DNA of 64,000 nucleotides from Straminergon stramineum. Taxonomy: Eukaryota; Streptophyta; Bryopsida; Hypnales; Calliergonaceae. Under the pieces are notes generated by a model. The model had not been told where the DNA came from and searched no databases. It saw nothing but the letters and a program-made list of their open reading frames with translations. Shown piece after piece: positions 23,950 through 36,195 of this stretch; within the stretch, counting starts at the first letter, position 1; every line of letters begins with the position of its first letter. The position numbers and the translations under genes were made by a program. The DNA lies in assembly GCA_963920665.1 (NCBI GenBank), contig OY987266.1, forward strand, positions 9,739,001 to 9,803,000, written 5' to 3'.

Positions 23950-26117
23950 CTCCCCTTGAGGTTTTCGATACCACTACTTCTTCTTCTCAAACCACTGACA
24001 CTCTTCCAGTTTGGTATTCGAGGCCAATTTGGCCCTTTTCTATGTTTCTTTCTTTGCTTTTTGAGCAATTGTTTATATTTACCATTGTGGGAATACTTCT
24101 TGAAGGATGCAAGGGGCCCATCAAGTTGTTTTTCTTTCATTTCTCTATATTTTGGGAGGTTTTAGGCCTCCAAAATCTCTATCTCTGATGTTCATTTTAA
24201 AGTCTGTATTAACATTGAAGGATCTTCTAGCTGAATTTTGGTGATGCTGTTAGATAGAATCCTCAATTTTTGATTTTTAGTCCTTTTTAAGTTGGAATTT
24301 AGGAAGATAAGCCCCCAAAATATTTGATTTGCGAGAGTTTTGAGAGGGATAGATCCTCAAATTCTAATTTCGTTTAAGATTTCTTGAAATACTACCAATT
24401 TGAGCTCATTGCAACAGAATTTGGTGTTAATAGGCTGAAGGTGGAGAAGTTAGACTTTGCCAAAGGTTTATTAAACCAATCTTTGCCTCCAAATTCGTTG
24501 TATAACAAAAATTGGGACTTAATTACTAAAGCTCAGTTTAAATGTTGTCATGCGGACCTCTTTTAGAAATTAAGCTTTCTAGAATATTATATTATGTCTT
24601 AGACAAAGTTTAAGCCTAAGGTTGTGTAAGCACCAAACTACCCACCCTTGGTAATTTGCGAACACAACCAAATTTTGGGTTTTAGCTAAGTGACTCCTAC
24701 CTTTGGGTGTCTAAGCATGGTCCATTATGCCTTCCAAGAAATGGATCTTTTTACTAAGTGCCTAAGTGACCCCAACTTTGCAAGATTCGCTTAATCTACT
24801 TCCAACATTTTGGCCGACCAAATGGATGGCTTGTTGTATGATCTATATGGGACCTATTCCAGGGCAGAACTAACCTAAGAAACCTCTAGTTCATCTTGTG
24901 CCATTTCTTAAAACATGAAACTCGACCCTATCCGACCTTCCTAGACAAAGTTATAGGTGGATGAAGTTTGATCGCTTCTCTGTTCTTCAAAGTTCATCCA
25001 TCGATTTCACCTAGCTCACCACTTCAGAAAGATCCGAAATTTTTAGGGATGGGTCACAAGAATTGCTCCTACCTAGATCTGGAGTTGAGCCCTGATCGGG
25101 GATTCCTATAAAGTTCTCATTGAAGCCTTACCTAAACTTCATCCGCTAATTTCTCATAACCTGTAACTCGGAATTAACTTTTCTCTTTGTCCCTAGACCC
25201 TAATTGGTAGCCTCTGCCTAATCTACTTAATTCTCTATTAACTTCGGAGTTTAGCTATTCTTCATCCAGTTTACCCCTAAACTTCATCCAACGATAACTT
25301 TCTCAATTTTTACCCGATTTGGGCGTGCTTTAGGGTTTTGGAAAGCCCTATCCCCCTTCTTTAAGCTTCTGTCCCTGATCTTCATTCCTAAAGGTTTGAC
25401 CTAGGGGTAGGCCTCGGCCCAAGCTACTAGCTTCTAATTGAAGACCTAGGGAAATGGTGGAATGGGTTAACTCATACCTTGGAGCTTGAGTTGTTGATCG
25501 CGCCCACCGGAAGCTCTACCTCCTCCGCCATGAATACCCATGTCATAAGACAACAAACCACCATTCTAACCATAAAATAATTTGTTATAAGAGGTTAATT
25601 GTTGGTTTTATCCTATTTCTTCTCTCCTTTGTTTTCTTTCCTCCCACACTCTAAGGTGGCCCAACTACCCTTTGCTCCTACCTACCAAGCCAATCTCAAG
25701 GATGTGTCATACCATCCTCCAAGGTTGAGCTACTTCTTACATTCTACGTCCTACATCTTCTACTTACGCATCACACTTAATCTCGTGGGTATCACCTAAT
25801 TCTAATCTAAGGGCTTAAGTTAGCCTTGAGGATTTCCCCTCCTATCTTATCTACTTTCACTTCTAACCTTCAAATTGTCCTCTCTTTTGTCACTCTCCTC
25901 ATTCTTTTAGCCTTCCGCCCTCTTCACACACCCCTCCTCGGCTTGCTTTTGTAACCTCGAGGAGATTTATGGGTGACAGGGAGTTGGATTCCATGCCCCA
26001 CGAGTTGTTTTAGTGTGAGGGTAGTCCCTGGCCAGTTTCTTTTGCCCCTCTTGCTATGGTTGCTACAACCTCCACTCCACTTGATCATTGGATTAGGCTC
26101 TCTTTTCCCTATTCCCA

Positions 26118-26520
26118 TTTAATTACGGAATCCCTCCCTCTCCTTTGCTCTCTGGACTAGACCTTCTCTCCCTCTCCCCTTTTGATGATGGAATGCACCC
26201 TACCTTTCTCCACTTACAAAAGTGGACCTTCTTTTCCCTGTCCCTTTTCTTTTTTTGATTATTGGGCCTCCCCAGCCTCTCTAATTTCGGAACTGGACCT
26301 TCTGTTCCCTATCTCCTTTTAATTACGGACCCCATCCCTCTCCTTAGTTTTTTGGATTGGACCCTCCCTCCCTGTTCCCTTTTGATGATGGAACCCACCC
26401 AACCTCTCTCTAATTACATAACTAGACCCTCTTTTCTCCATCCCTTTCTTTCAATTAGCGGCCCTCCCTAACCTCTCTCTACTTACGACACTGGACCCTC
26501 CCTACTTGCTTCCTTTTAAT
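26118..26520. repeat. Two tandem units of about 200 bp in the GC-rich LTR segment
   Basis: TTAATTACGGA recurs at 26118, 26319 and 26517, giving units of about 201 and 198 bases. Each unit contains four related submotifs of the kind CTCT.ATTAC.GAACTGGACC followed by CCCT-rich runs, so it is a two-level repeat. Related GC-rich stretches in other copies lack this expansion. Confidence 0.6.
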
Positions 26521-26924
26521 TACGGAATCCTTTCTTGTCGAGGCCCAGCCCTGGCTGCATCGACCTGCTCTGGTACCCGGCCCTGCCTCGCGGTACTCGG
26601 CCTTCGCCCTTCCCGGGTATTGGGTGTTGGGGTGCTGATGCTAGGTCGGGGGTTGCGTGTGTCTTGTTTTAGTCTAAATGTTGCACTAACTCTTAAAGAT
26701 TGAAGAAGGTCACGCCTAAGGCTAATACGGGGTGACCTCAACTTGTGGGAGCAAGGGCTTTTCTTCTATTCTCTCCTCATTGTCTTGCATGTTCATCTTG
26801 AATCCTAGTTCCTAGTTTTGGGGACCTAAACCTTGGTTTGTTCCCAACATGTTTTGGGAACTAAACCTTGTGGGGAAAAGGGCCATATGGTCTCACGATC
26901 GTCTCGTGAGGTGGTTTTAACACA

Positions 26925-27070
26925 CCACTAAGACTTTTTACCCTTGGGGAAGTTCAAAGCTTTGGCATTGTTCCCCTTTTTAACACACTACTAAGACTTT
27001 TTATCCTTAGGGGGTTCAAAGCTTCACGTCATTCCCCTTTTTAACATACCACTAGGACTTTTTACCCACA
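26925..27070. repeat. Three tandem copies of a 60-bp unit
   Basis: The unit holds TTAACACACCACTAAGAC, TTTTTACCC and TTCAAAGCTT. The same minisatellite, inverted, is in the other family copies at 28870-29060, 31110-31245 and 34850-34985, always at the same internal position, so it is an ancestral part of the LTR and not a local expansion. Confidence 0.7.
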
Positions 27071-28360
27071 GGAAGTGTGAGCCCCCAATTTGTCACCAAG
27101 GTCTCATTCTTTTTTTTTTTTTTTTTTTTTTTTCATATTTTTTTATTTTCATTTGCACTTTATTACACAAAAAAACCCTAAAAAGAGTGTAGAACCAAAA
27201 TAGGTGTGTCACATTCCAATATAGTATTTGGTCTAGTTTGAGAATGTTGTAGCTAGAAAGGCCCAACCGCGAGTTGTAAATAGGTTAGAACCCAACTAGT
27301 CGTGGCAAATCAGTCGATTATAAGTGATGGGCGTATCAAGCTCGAAACCCCCCATGGGATGGACATCTCTAAGCTAGATTTGGTCGAGGGAACCCTAGTA
27401 AGGCATAGGAATCAGTTCCCAAAGATGAGTTCTAGTTTTCCCATTCCACCAATGAAATAGCGGAACCCCTAATTATTGACTTGCAGATGTGAAAAATACT
27501 AAGATAGGACCATGGAGGATTCTAAAGTCCAAGGTGGGTGGTTTGGGGTCAAACCCATGCTTGGGAACCAACGGCGAAGTCGGTTTGCTAAGATTCTCTC
27601 GGTGCAGAAGATTCCTCCGCCATCGATAATTAAATGAGGGGGTGGATTTTGTTACCCCTAGGCCAATCTGTAGAGTAAAAATATGAGCCTACACATGTGT
27701 CGGGGGACCCCATGGGAGGTTCCACGAAAAGTTTCGAAATTTTCTGATAGTCAAAAGATGTCTTTCCAAATGGTCAACTACCCAAACCTATGATGGAAAA
27801 TTCTTGGAAATTCCTAGAAATTCCCTAGGTGGCGGTAAAATACCACTAAAAATGATCATAGCTTCATTTATGTTAATAAGCTGCCTTGACAAGTTTCACG
27901 ACATTCCGATAGTTAGAAGTACTCGAACCGGCAACATTTCCCAACAATTAACGAAAATTAAAGTCCATGGTGAATTTGACCAATGGAGCGAGAGCATACA
28001 AAAGCAGAATGGAGTGCAAGAGAGGTCTTTTCTCACTCCCCCGTACCTACTTAGGAGCCTAGGCTAGTTACTTTTGCTAGAAAAATCAACCTCCCGAAGT
28101 TGGGATTTTCCCCGATTTTCGGCATTTAGTTGGCGCTAGGATTTGTTATGATTTTGAAGATAGAAAAGGGGGAGGGGGGTTCATGTGAAATAAAAATGGC
28201 CTTCTGTAGCTAATGGAGCAATCCGTTTGTGATTTGGAGTTAACCTTCAAAAGTTAGCTTAGTGGGCCAACATGGGATGAAAACCTTGAGTTTTGGATGA
28301 AAATCCACGATGATAAGGTTAACTTAGATGAACGAGGAGAGGTGGGTGCCCTAGAAAGAG

Positions 28361-28369
28361 TATAAGAGG
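28361..28369 (+). promoter_or_regulatory. TATA box of the 4.0-kb LTR-like element
   Basis: TATAAGAGG, preceded by GGAGAGGTGGGTGCC and followed by a pyrimidine-rich CACCCCTTCTCCTCTCTC. Homologous boxes occur in three other copies. Transcription would run toward the splice donor at 30242. Confidence 0.5.
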
Positions 28370-30238
28370 GCACCCCTTCTCCTCTCTCACCACCCCCTTT
28401 TTGTGTAATTGGGTCCATTGGGTCCAATTTGTGTTGGAAATTGTGGCATTTTAGTCACAAGCCTTGCAACAGTGTTTTTTGGGCACTTTTGGCCATTGTT
28501 GTTGTTTTTGGAGCTTGCAAGGTCTTTTGTGGGTCCCTTGATTTTTTCTTTTAATTAAGTGTGGTGCTAATTCTTCTAAACTTGAGCTTGGTATCTTTTT
28601 ACTAATTTTCCCGATTGCTAGAGTTTGTGAGTGCTTACTTTGGAGAGACCCTTTGGGTCACTCACCTTGTTTTGTTATATATTAACCCTAGACCAACCCC
28701 CCATATGACTAGTGATGCCGCTTTGGGGGGCCTTTAGTTCAAGTTATTGATGTTATTAACCCGTGTCATTAGGCTTGAGTATTTAAGTCCCTTCTTTTGT
28801 CTTTTGTCCTTGTCCCTAACGGTGATGTGTTATTCCTTCGTGAGAGATACGAAGGTGTGAGGGTAGTGGGTCCCACCCATATGGCAAAGCTTTGAACCCA
28901 TAAGGTAAAAAAGTCTTCATGGTGGGTGAAATAGTGGAAGGACGATGAAGCTTTGAACCCCTTTGGGGAGAAAAATATTAGTGGTGTGTTAAAAGGGGGA
29001 ATGACAGTGAAGCTTTGAACCCCCCTAGGGTGAAAAGTATTAGTGGTGTGTTAAAACCACCTCGTGAGAGAACCGTGAGATCACGTGGCCCCTCTCCCCA
29101 CAAGGTTTAGTTCCCAAAACGTGTTGGGAACAAACCAAGGTTTAGGCCTTGAAAACTAAGAACTAGAGGTCAAAACAAATATATAGGATAACTAGGGAGG
29201 AATAGAAGAGGGCCCCGCCTCCATGATTGTAGGTCACCATATAAGAGCCTTAGGTATGATTTTCCCGAGTCCTTAAGAGTTAGAGCTAAAAATTAGACAA
29301 GATAGGACGAACCCAAACCCCCAGTATCCTCGATACCTAGGGAGGGCTCAGGCCGGGTACAACCGGCGGGGGAAGGGCTGAGTACTGTAGCGGGAGGAAG
29401 GGCTAGTACTATCGCGGGGGAGGGAAATTAAAGATTGCTTGTGGGGGAAGGAGATTAAACACTACCAAGTGGGAAAGAGAAATGAAAGATTGCCAAGCGA
29501 GAAAGGGAAATTCAAAATTGCTTGACATGTACTGTGGGGTGAAGGGGGGGCACCGAGGGGTTGAAGGCTTGAAGAGGGGTTAAGGAAGGAGAAGGGCTAG
29601 ACATGGTGGTCTAGTAGTCGCAACAAAGGAAGGGGACAAAAAAAATCAGGAAGCCAAAGTCAAGGGAAGAAGTGAAGACACCGACCAAGGGTCCCCATTG
29701 CTCTAAGACAACCTTTGGGGCGGGGAAACCGACTCCACGTCTCCCGTAAACCTCACCAAAGTAGTCAAAGTAAGCAAAGAAAGAGGGAGTGAAGATGGCA
29801 GAAGGCTGGAAGAATGGGAGAGGGTGACAAGGGAAGGACCATTTGAAGGTTATGAGTGAAAGTAGATAAGAGAGGAGGGGAAATCGTCAAGGCTTACTTA
29901 AGCCCTTAGATTAGAATTAGGTGATCACCACGAGATTAAGCATGCTATGTAAGTGGAGGACGTAAGACATAGGATGTAAGAAATAGCTCAACCTTGGAGG
30001 ATGGTATGACACGTCTTTGAGATTGGCTTGGTAGGTAGGAGAGGAGGGTAATTGGGCCACCTTAGAGTGTGGGAGGAAGGAAAAGAAGGGGGGAAGAAAG
30101 AAATAGGATAGAAATTGACAATTAAACCCTTGTACCAATTCATGTTATGCTTAGAATGTTGGTTCGTTGTCTCACGGCATGGAAGTTCATGGCAGAGGAG
30201 ATAGAGCTTCCAGGTGGTGCGGTCAACAATTCAAGTTC

Positions 30239-30247
30239 CAAGGTATG
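30239..30247 (+). other. Conserved 5' splice site in the long-LTR family
   Basis: AAGGTATGA here corresponds to GAGGTATGA at 32437 and AAGGTACGT at 59132 in other copies, each preceded by ATTCAAGTTCC or a diverged form. The surroundings have diverged much more. I infer a leader intron donor; the acceptor would be in the lost internal region. Confidence 0.4.
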
Positions 30248-31107
30248 AGTTAAACCTCCCCAAACTTTCCTTAGGGCTCTAACTAAAATTTAGTAGCTTG
30301 GGCCGAGGCCTACCCCTAGGACAGATCCTTAGGACCGTAGGTCAAGTCATTTCCAGAGACATGAGCATAAAGAAGAAGGCCTTGGCTTTCCAAAACCCTA
30401 AAGCACGCCCCAATCAGGTGAAAATTGAAGAAGTTATCGCCAGATGAAGTTTAGGGTCAAAGTGGATGAAGAATTGCTAAACTCTGTGTCTGATAGAGAA
30501 TTAAATACATTAGGAGAAGGCTCCCAATTAGGGTCTAGGGACAAAGAAAAAAGTCAATTCCAAGTTATAGGCTAGAAGAAATTAGTGGATGAAGTTTAGG
30601 TAAGGCTTGGATGAAAATTCAGTAGAAATCCCCGATTAGGGTCCAACTTAAGGTTTGGGTAGGGACAATCTTTGTGAACCATCCCTCCAAATTTTGGATC
30701 TTGATAAAGTGAGGAACTAAGTGTAATTGATGGATGAAGTTTAAGGAACCGAGTAGCGACCAAATTTTATCCACCTATTACTTTGGCCAGGAAGGTTGGA
30801 TAGGGTTGAGTTTTATGTTTTTAGAAATGGCGCAAGCTGACCTAGAGGTTTCTTAGGTTAGTTTTGCCCTGTCATAGGTTCCATCTAGATCATACGTCAA
30901 GCCATCCATTTAGTTGACTACAACATTGGAAGTAGTTTAAGCAAATCTTGCAAATTGGGGGTCACTTAGGCACTTAGGAGAAAGATCCATTGCTTGCAAG
31001 GCACAATGGACCACGATTAGACACCCAAAAGTAGGAGTTACCTAGCCGAAACCCAGAACTTGGTTGTGTTTGAGAATTATCAAGGGTGGATAATTTGGCA
31101 CTCACAG

Positions 31108-33304
31108 TGTGTTGAAAGAGGGAACCACGGCAAAGCTTTGAAACCTCCTTTGGGTAAAAAGTCTTAACGGTATGTTAAAAGACGAAACCACAGTAAAGCT
31201 TTGAACCCCCCTTGGGGTGAAAAGTCTTAGTGGTGTGTTAAAACCACCTAAGGGAAAACCATGAGACCTTGTGGTTTCTCCCCCTATAAGGTTTAGTTCC
31301 CAAAACATGCAGGAACAAACCAAGCTTTAGGCTCCCAAAAGGAAGGAATTAGAGGTCAAGGTGATTGTGAAAGGTAATTAGTGAGAAATGGAGTGAGGCC
31401 CTCGCCTCCACAAGCCTAGTCCACCACCCACTAGCATAAACATGATCCTTCAAACCTCCCTTAGAAATTAGCATAGAAAAGAAAAGAACACTAGCACCTC
31501 AGACCAACCCCAAATTCCAAACCAATCCAATATCCTAGACCAACCTCAACACCCCAACACCCCAATACATGGGAGAGGGACCATAACTAGGTACTGCTAG
31601 GCAATCAGTAAGTCAAGGCCAGACATCGAGCGGGTCTAACAACCGTCAGAATGAGGGTCGCCATAACTGGGTTAGAGTTGGGGCTTGCCGTAACTGGGTT
31701 AGGGTTGGGGTTACTATAATCGGGTCGAGGGTTTGGGGTCACCGTAATTGGGTTTAGGGTCTAGGCTGCAATCACTAGAGGGTTTGGGACCTACAATAAC
31801 TTGGAAGGAGGAGAGGGGTTTCTAGCAACTGGATAGGGAGGGGAAGTTTAATTTGTAAAGTCTAGGGATTAGGGAGAAGAAGAGGTGGTGGAAGAGGAGT
31901 GTGGTCCTTGCACTAACACACTAAGTAGAGCCGGGAATCCAATGCCCCGTCTCCTACAACTGGCACAAGGAAAGAAGACAAACAAAGTGGAGATGGCAAA
32001 AGGTCGGAAGAATGAGAGAATGACAAGGGGGAAGACAACTTGAAGGGAGGGAGTGGAAGTAGATAAGGTAGGGGTGAAATCCCCAAGACTTACTTGGGCC
32101 CTTAGATTAAAATTAGGTGATCACCACGAGATTAAGCGTGAGATGTGGGACATAGGACATAGGATGTAAGAAGTAGTTCAACCTTGAAGGATGGTATGAT
32201 GTGTTCTTAGGATTAGCCTTGTAGGTAGAACCAAGGGTTGTTGAGCTACCATAGTATGTAGGAGGAATAGTGTGGAAAGAAAAGAAGGGAAAGGGAAAGA
32301 AATAGGACAAAGCCAATGAATAAACCCTTGTATTAAATTATTTTATGATCAGAACGGTGCTTTGTTGTATCACGGCATGGGAGTTCATGGGGGAGGAGGA
32401 TAGCTTCCCCTAGGAGCGATTAATGATTCAAGTTCCGAGGTATGAGAAAAACCCTTTCCAACTCTTCTAAGGTCCCTAATTAGTCATTAGTAACCCTAGC
32501 CAAGACCTACCCCTAGGTTAGACCCTTAGGACCATAGGTCAGGTCGCTTTGTAGGATAGAAATTTAAAGAGGAAGACTGTAGTTTTCCAAAACCCTAAGG
32601 CATGCCCAAATCGGGGCAAAAATAGGGAAATTATCACTGGATGAAGGTTAGGGCAGAATTGCATGAAGAATAGTTAGACTTAGGAATTGATAGTGAATTA
32701 AGGAGATTGGGAGGAGGCTATCAATTAGGGCCTAGAGCCTAAGAGAAAAGTTAATTCGGAATTATAGGTTAGGAGAAATTAGCAAATGAAGTTTAGATAA
32801 GGCTTGGATGAGAATTTTGTGGGAATCCCCAATTAGGGCCAAACTCTAGATCTAGGTAGGAAAAAGTCTTGTGACCCACCCCTAAAAATTTTGAATCTTT
32901 TTGAATTAGGGATCTAGATGCAATAAATGGATGAAGTTTGAAAAACCGAGTAGCAGTCAAATTTCATCCACTCATAACTTTAGCTAGGGAGGTCAGATAG
33001 GGTCGAGTTTTAGGTTTTTGAAAATGGCTAAAGATGAACTAGAAGATTCTTAGGTTAGTTCTACCTTGATGCAAGTTCCATCCAAAACGTACAACGGGCC
33101 ATCCAAGCCATCAACCAAAACACTAGAAGTAGATTAAGGGAATCTTGCGAATTTGGGATCACTTAGGCACTTAATAAAAAGATACATTGCTTAGAAGGCA
33201 CAATGGACCATGCTTAGACACCCATAGGTAGGATTCACTTAGCCAAAATCCAAAACTTGGTTGTTTTCGCAATTTACCAAGGGTGGATAAATGGGCATTT
33301 ACAA
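31108..33304 (+). repeat. Downstream part of another long-LTR copy
   Basis: Aligns directly with 28880-31104: AAGGTTTAGTTCCCAAAAC at 31288 and 29101, the splice donor at 32440, GATACATTGCTTAGAAGG at 33181, and an end ATTTACA at 33304. It begins with the 60-bp minisatellite. Its upstream part is missing on the left because the element at 27080-31104 interrupts the sequence. Confidence 0.7.
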
Positions 33305-35582
33305 TGGGCTTGTGGAGGAATATACTTCCCATAGATGTTGATATAGGGTCTCGAGCATGCCATGGGATTGGAAGCCAAGTCCATTCGCGAAGATTTCCCC
33401 ATATGCAAAAGATTCTCTATTTCTTACGTATTTAATGGAGGGTAGGATTTATCCTCCCCATCTCCACATGTGCAAAGTAAGAATATGAGCTTGCACGACC
33501 ATTGTGGAATTTTCTAAGAAGTCTCACAATAAGTCTCGGAATTTTTTGACTAGCAAAATTACTCTATCTAGATGGCCAACCGCCCAAATCCTTAACAGGA
33601 AATTCCTCAAAATTTCTCAGAGGGCGGTAAAATCTCACTAAAAATTAGGATAGGTTCTTTTATGTTAATAACACGCTTCGACAAGTTTTGTAACATTCCT
33701 ATAGTGGGAGGTACCCAAACTGAGAGGTTCCCTTCAATTTAAACAACGTAGCAATATTTGCGGGGAGTTGACCAATGTCTCAAGAGCTCAAGGAGTCAAA
33801 ACAAAGTCAATGAAGAGTCTTTCTTTATCCCCTTAGACCTTCTAAATCACCTTCCTCAAAAAATGCACCCTCAGAAAGTTAGATTTTCAACCCTTTTTTG
33901 ACAGAAGTTGGCGTTGGGTTTCAATGGGGTTTTGAGAAGGAAAAAAAGACGAGAGATTTAGCTATTTTGAAAGTGGCCTTCTAGAGTGAATAGCTCAATC
34001 CATTTGCGAATAGGAATTAAACTCCCAAAGTTAGGAATTTGACGAACATAAAAGCTAGGAAGTCAACACCCTAGTTGTAGGTGAAGTCTTTGGAAGATTT
34101 AGGGTTTAAAGTTCCCATTTTGGGGATGGAATTCCTGGCTTGTGATTTGCATAGAAGCTAGGAAGTCAATGCTCTAATATAGGTAAAAATCATGAGAAGA
34201 CCTAGGATTAGGGTTCCCATTCTTGGGAATGGAGTTCCTAGCTTGTAACTTAGAGGGGAGGTGGGGTGCCAAAGTGCCTATAAAAAGAGTATCCTTTTCC
34301 TCTCATAAAAAACTCATTTTGTATTTAGGTCCATTGGGTTCACCATTCACTTTTGTTGAAACTTTTGGTGTTTAGCCAAAAACCTTGGCAAGGTTTGTCT
34401 TCTCATTGTTTTTTGGACTTTTTGCCAGTCTTTTGCAAGTTGTAGAGGTCTTGAGGTCCCTTTGCATTTTGTGTCTTCTTGTTCTTTCAAATCCAAGCCT
34501 TGTGTTCCCTTTAGGTCATTGTCTCAAGTTGTTAAGTTTTTAAGTGTCTCGTTCTACTAACCTTAGAGAGGGTGTTGTGGCCTTCTCCCCTTGAATCTCG
34601 TCACATCTTTTGGAAGTTATGAGTGTCTATTAGTCCTTGTAGTAACCCTAGAGCCAACCCCCACCCCCTCCACTCTACCTTGGCGATGCCGCTTTGAGGG
34701 GCCTCTAGTTTGCTTTGAGTCTCATACTAACCACTGCTATACTAACATGTGTCACAATTCAATGAGGGTGTCCTAAGTCCCCATGTTTTACTAACCTTAT
34801 TTGTCTTTGCACATATCATTGTGGGTCCCATCAAGATGGCGAAGTTTTTGACCCTTTAGGTCCCTAGAGTCCTAGATTGTATGTTAAAGTCCTACCAATG
34901 GCAGAGCTTTGAACCCTAAGGTACCTCCAAGTCCTAAATTTGTTGTTAAACCCAAATTGGCGGTGGAGCTTTGAATCTACTTAGTGTTCACCTCTTAAGT
35001 TTATTTTTCAAAATATTTTGAAAAAAACCCAAAGTTTAGTACCCAAAATTAGATGATAGGCATAGGGAGCGAGTCTTAGTATCCCTTAGATCTGAATTAG
35101 CCAAGTCCTACATCTTCTCCAAGTCCATTCTCCCATGTGCCCCCTAATCATGATTAGTCCCTAGTGTATCAAAGACAAAAATTAGCTCCAAAGAGCTGAC
35201 CTTTAGCTTTCAACACCAGCATTAGGGGTTGTGTTGAGTACAGGGCCAATTAGTCAAGCACCAAGACTAGTCTGCCAAGTATTGGGACAACCTATTGGAT
35301 ATCAGGCGACCAAGCTAGTTGATTGGGCCAGACAACTTGTTGGGTATTGGAAGTTGGACCAGTTGCTAAGGGGTTTGGAGAATTCCAAGGGGGGCAACCA
35401 GTTACTAGGGTGTTTGGGGAACTCTATAGGGACAAGACAACTCGTTGGGGTGTTTGGGAATTCCAAGGAGCTTGTTGAGGTGTTTGGAAATTCATGGGGG
35501 GTGGTAGTAAATTGGAGGCCAACAAGGGCTCAAAAAGGATTAGTATAGGATGAAGTAGGATAGGAGAGGGAAAAAAAAGAGG
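33305..35582 (+). repeat. Long-LTR copy with TATA box, left part of the transposon's insertion site
   Basis: 33305-34800 aligns with about 27530-28800, including the TATA box TATAAAAAG at 34279. 34800-35582 is the beginning of the downstream part with two or three 60-bp repeats (34850-34985). A 105-codon frame at 35231 runs through a repetitive Gly and Leu rich stretch and I do not regard it as a gene. The copy stops at the left end of the 18.8-kb transposon and appears to resume at 54368. Confidence 0.6.
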
Positions 35583-35611
35583 TATAAACATCATATTCAT
35601 TAAAATGGGAG
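35583..35611 (+). repeat. Left terminal inverted repeat of the 18.8-kb transposon
   Basis: 29 bases from TATAAACATC to ATGGGAG, identical to the complement of 54339-54367. Similarity stops abruptly on both sides (GG outside the left end, complement CC outside the right; TTTTCC inside the left, AGTGTC inside the right). Confidence 0.9.
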
Positions 35612-35903
35612 TTTTCCACTGAAATAAGAGTTTTAAAAGTACTATTTATTATAAATGTGAAAAGAATCGGTGGTCCCTTAACACTAGAAAGCACAACAAT
35701 CACATACAAAACCTCTGAAGAAATACAAAATTTCAAAACATCATGCAATAAATGTGAATTGTAATCCAATAAATGAAACATCATAAGCAAATAACTATGT
35801 GTTATATGTATATTATCAACAAATCCTTGTACACACATGGCCTATTGTAAGTAACATTCCTAGCAACTAAGTTCTTCATCTCCATCAAACGTGTTAGACA
35901 CTA

Positions 35904-36195
35904 CAAGTAGATTGCTTGAGAAGACAAGAACATGGTGATTGAAGAATGAAGTGCATGATGAGCTTTGGCAGGATCTAGGCAAGGAATTTGTAGAAAAACA
36001 AATATCCAGACGCCACTGAGCATTCTCATAAATTGCAATCCTCACAGTCTTCTTTAGATTGCCATTTATGAAAATGCTTACAGCGACGCCTTGATATTTT
36101 TCATTCTACAACTTCCTTGCCTAGATCCAATCAAAGTTCAACATCCGCTTCATTCTTCAATTACCATGCCTTCATCTCTCCAAGCAATCTACTTG
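35904..36195. repeat. 292-bp hairpin near the left end, arms of about 138 bp
   Basis: Left arm 35904-36040 and right arm 36057-36195 pair along their whole length with roughly 80% identity and few gaps, around a 16-base loop. Paired landmarks are CAAGTAGATTGCTTG at the base and GGATCTAGGCAAGGAA in the middle. No reading frame. If transcribed it would make a long stem like a young MIRNA or siRNA precursor; alternatively it is a small foldback element or a subterminal structural element. Confidence 0.85.

Larger units (their letters stand above)
20011..24610 (+). repeat. Long-LTR family copy (upstream part), split by an insertion at about 20800-23185
   Basis: Bases 20011-20800 and 23185-24610 together align, in order, with 55557-57610. 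Shared blocks include GAGTGGTATTTGGTAGAAG (20113 and 55653) and AGAGAGTCTA near 20348 and 55897, and after the insertion ATGAGGGGTCTTTT (23340 and 56503). The TATA box TATAAAAGG is at 23941. The copy starts TCAGCC where the best copy has TGAGCC. Sequence before and after the insertion is continuous in the 55.5-kb copy, which proves the insertion. Confidence 0.7.
24627..27074 (-). repeat. Inverted downstream part of the long-LTR family
   Basis: The complement of this segment aligns end to end with 28870-31104 and with 31108-33304. Landmarks are the terminal TGTAAGCACC at 24627, the GGTCCATTATGCCTTCCAAG block at 24719, AACTTCATCC words at 24960-25290, a GC-rich block at 26540-26640, and three 60-base repeats at 26925-27070. 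With the copy at 27080-31104 it forms a giant inverted repeat with arms of about 2.2 kb and a 1.8-kb spacer. No gene. Confidence 0.7.
27080..31104 (+). mobile_element. 4.0-kb LTR-like element, probably a solo LTR, with 4/5 target duplication
   Basis: Starts TGAGCCCCC and ends GGCACTCA, so it has TG...CA ends, and the two ends form a short inverted repeat (TGTGAG and CTCACA). Flanks AAGTG (27075-27079) and CAGTG (31105-31109) match at 4 of 5, like a retroviral 5-bp duplication. The upstream part has a T-rich tract, then a TATA box at 28361. The downstream part has three 60-bp repeats (28870-29060), a GC-rich block, and a splice donor AAG/GTATGAG at 30242. No gag or pol is present. At 4 kb it is long for an LTR but within the range known in plants. 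It interrupts two back-to-back copies of the downstream part. Confidence 0.6.

Noticed and set aside
23916..24165. Overlapping 69-74-codon frames on both strands
   Set aside because: They lie over the TATA/leader segment of an LTR copy and are not kept in the homologous copies.
35231..35548. 105-codon plus-strand frame
   Set aside because: Low-complexity Gly, Leu and Gln rich sequence within a long-LTR copy; other copies do not keep it.
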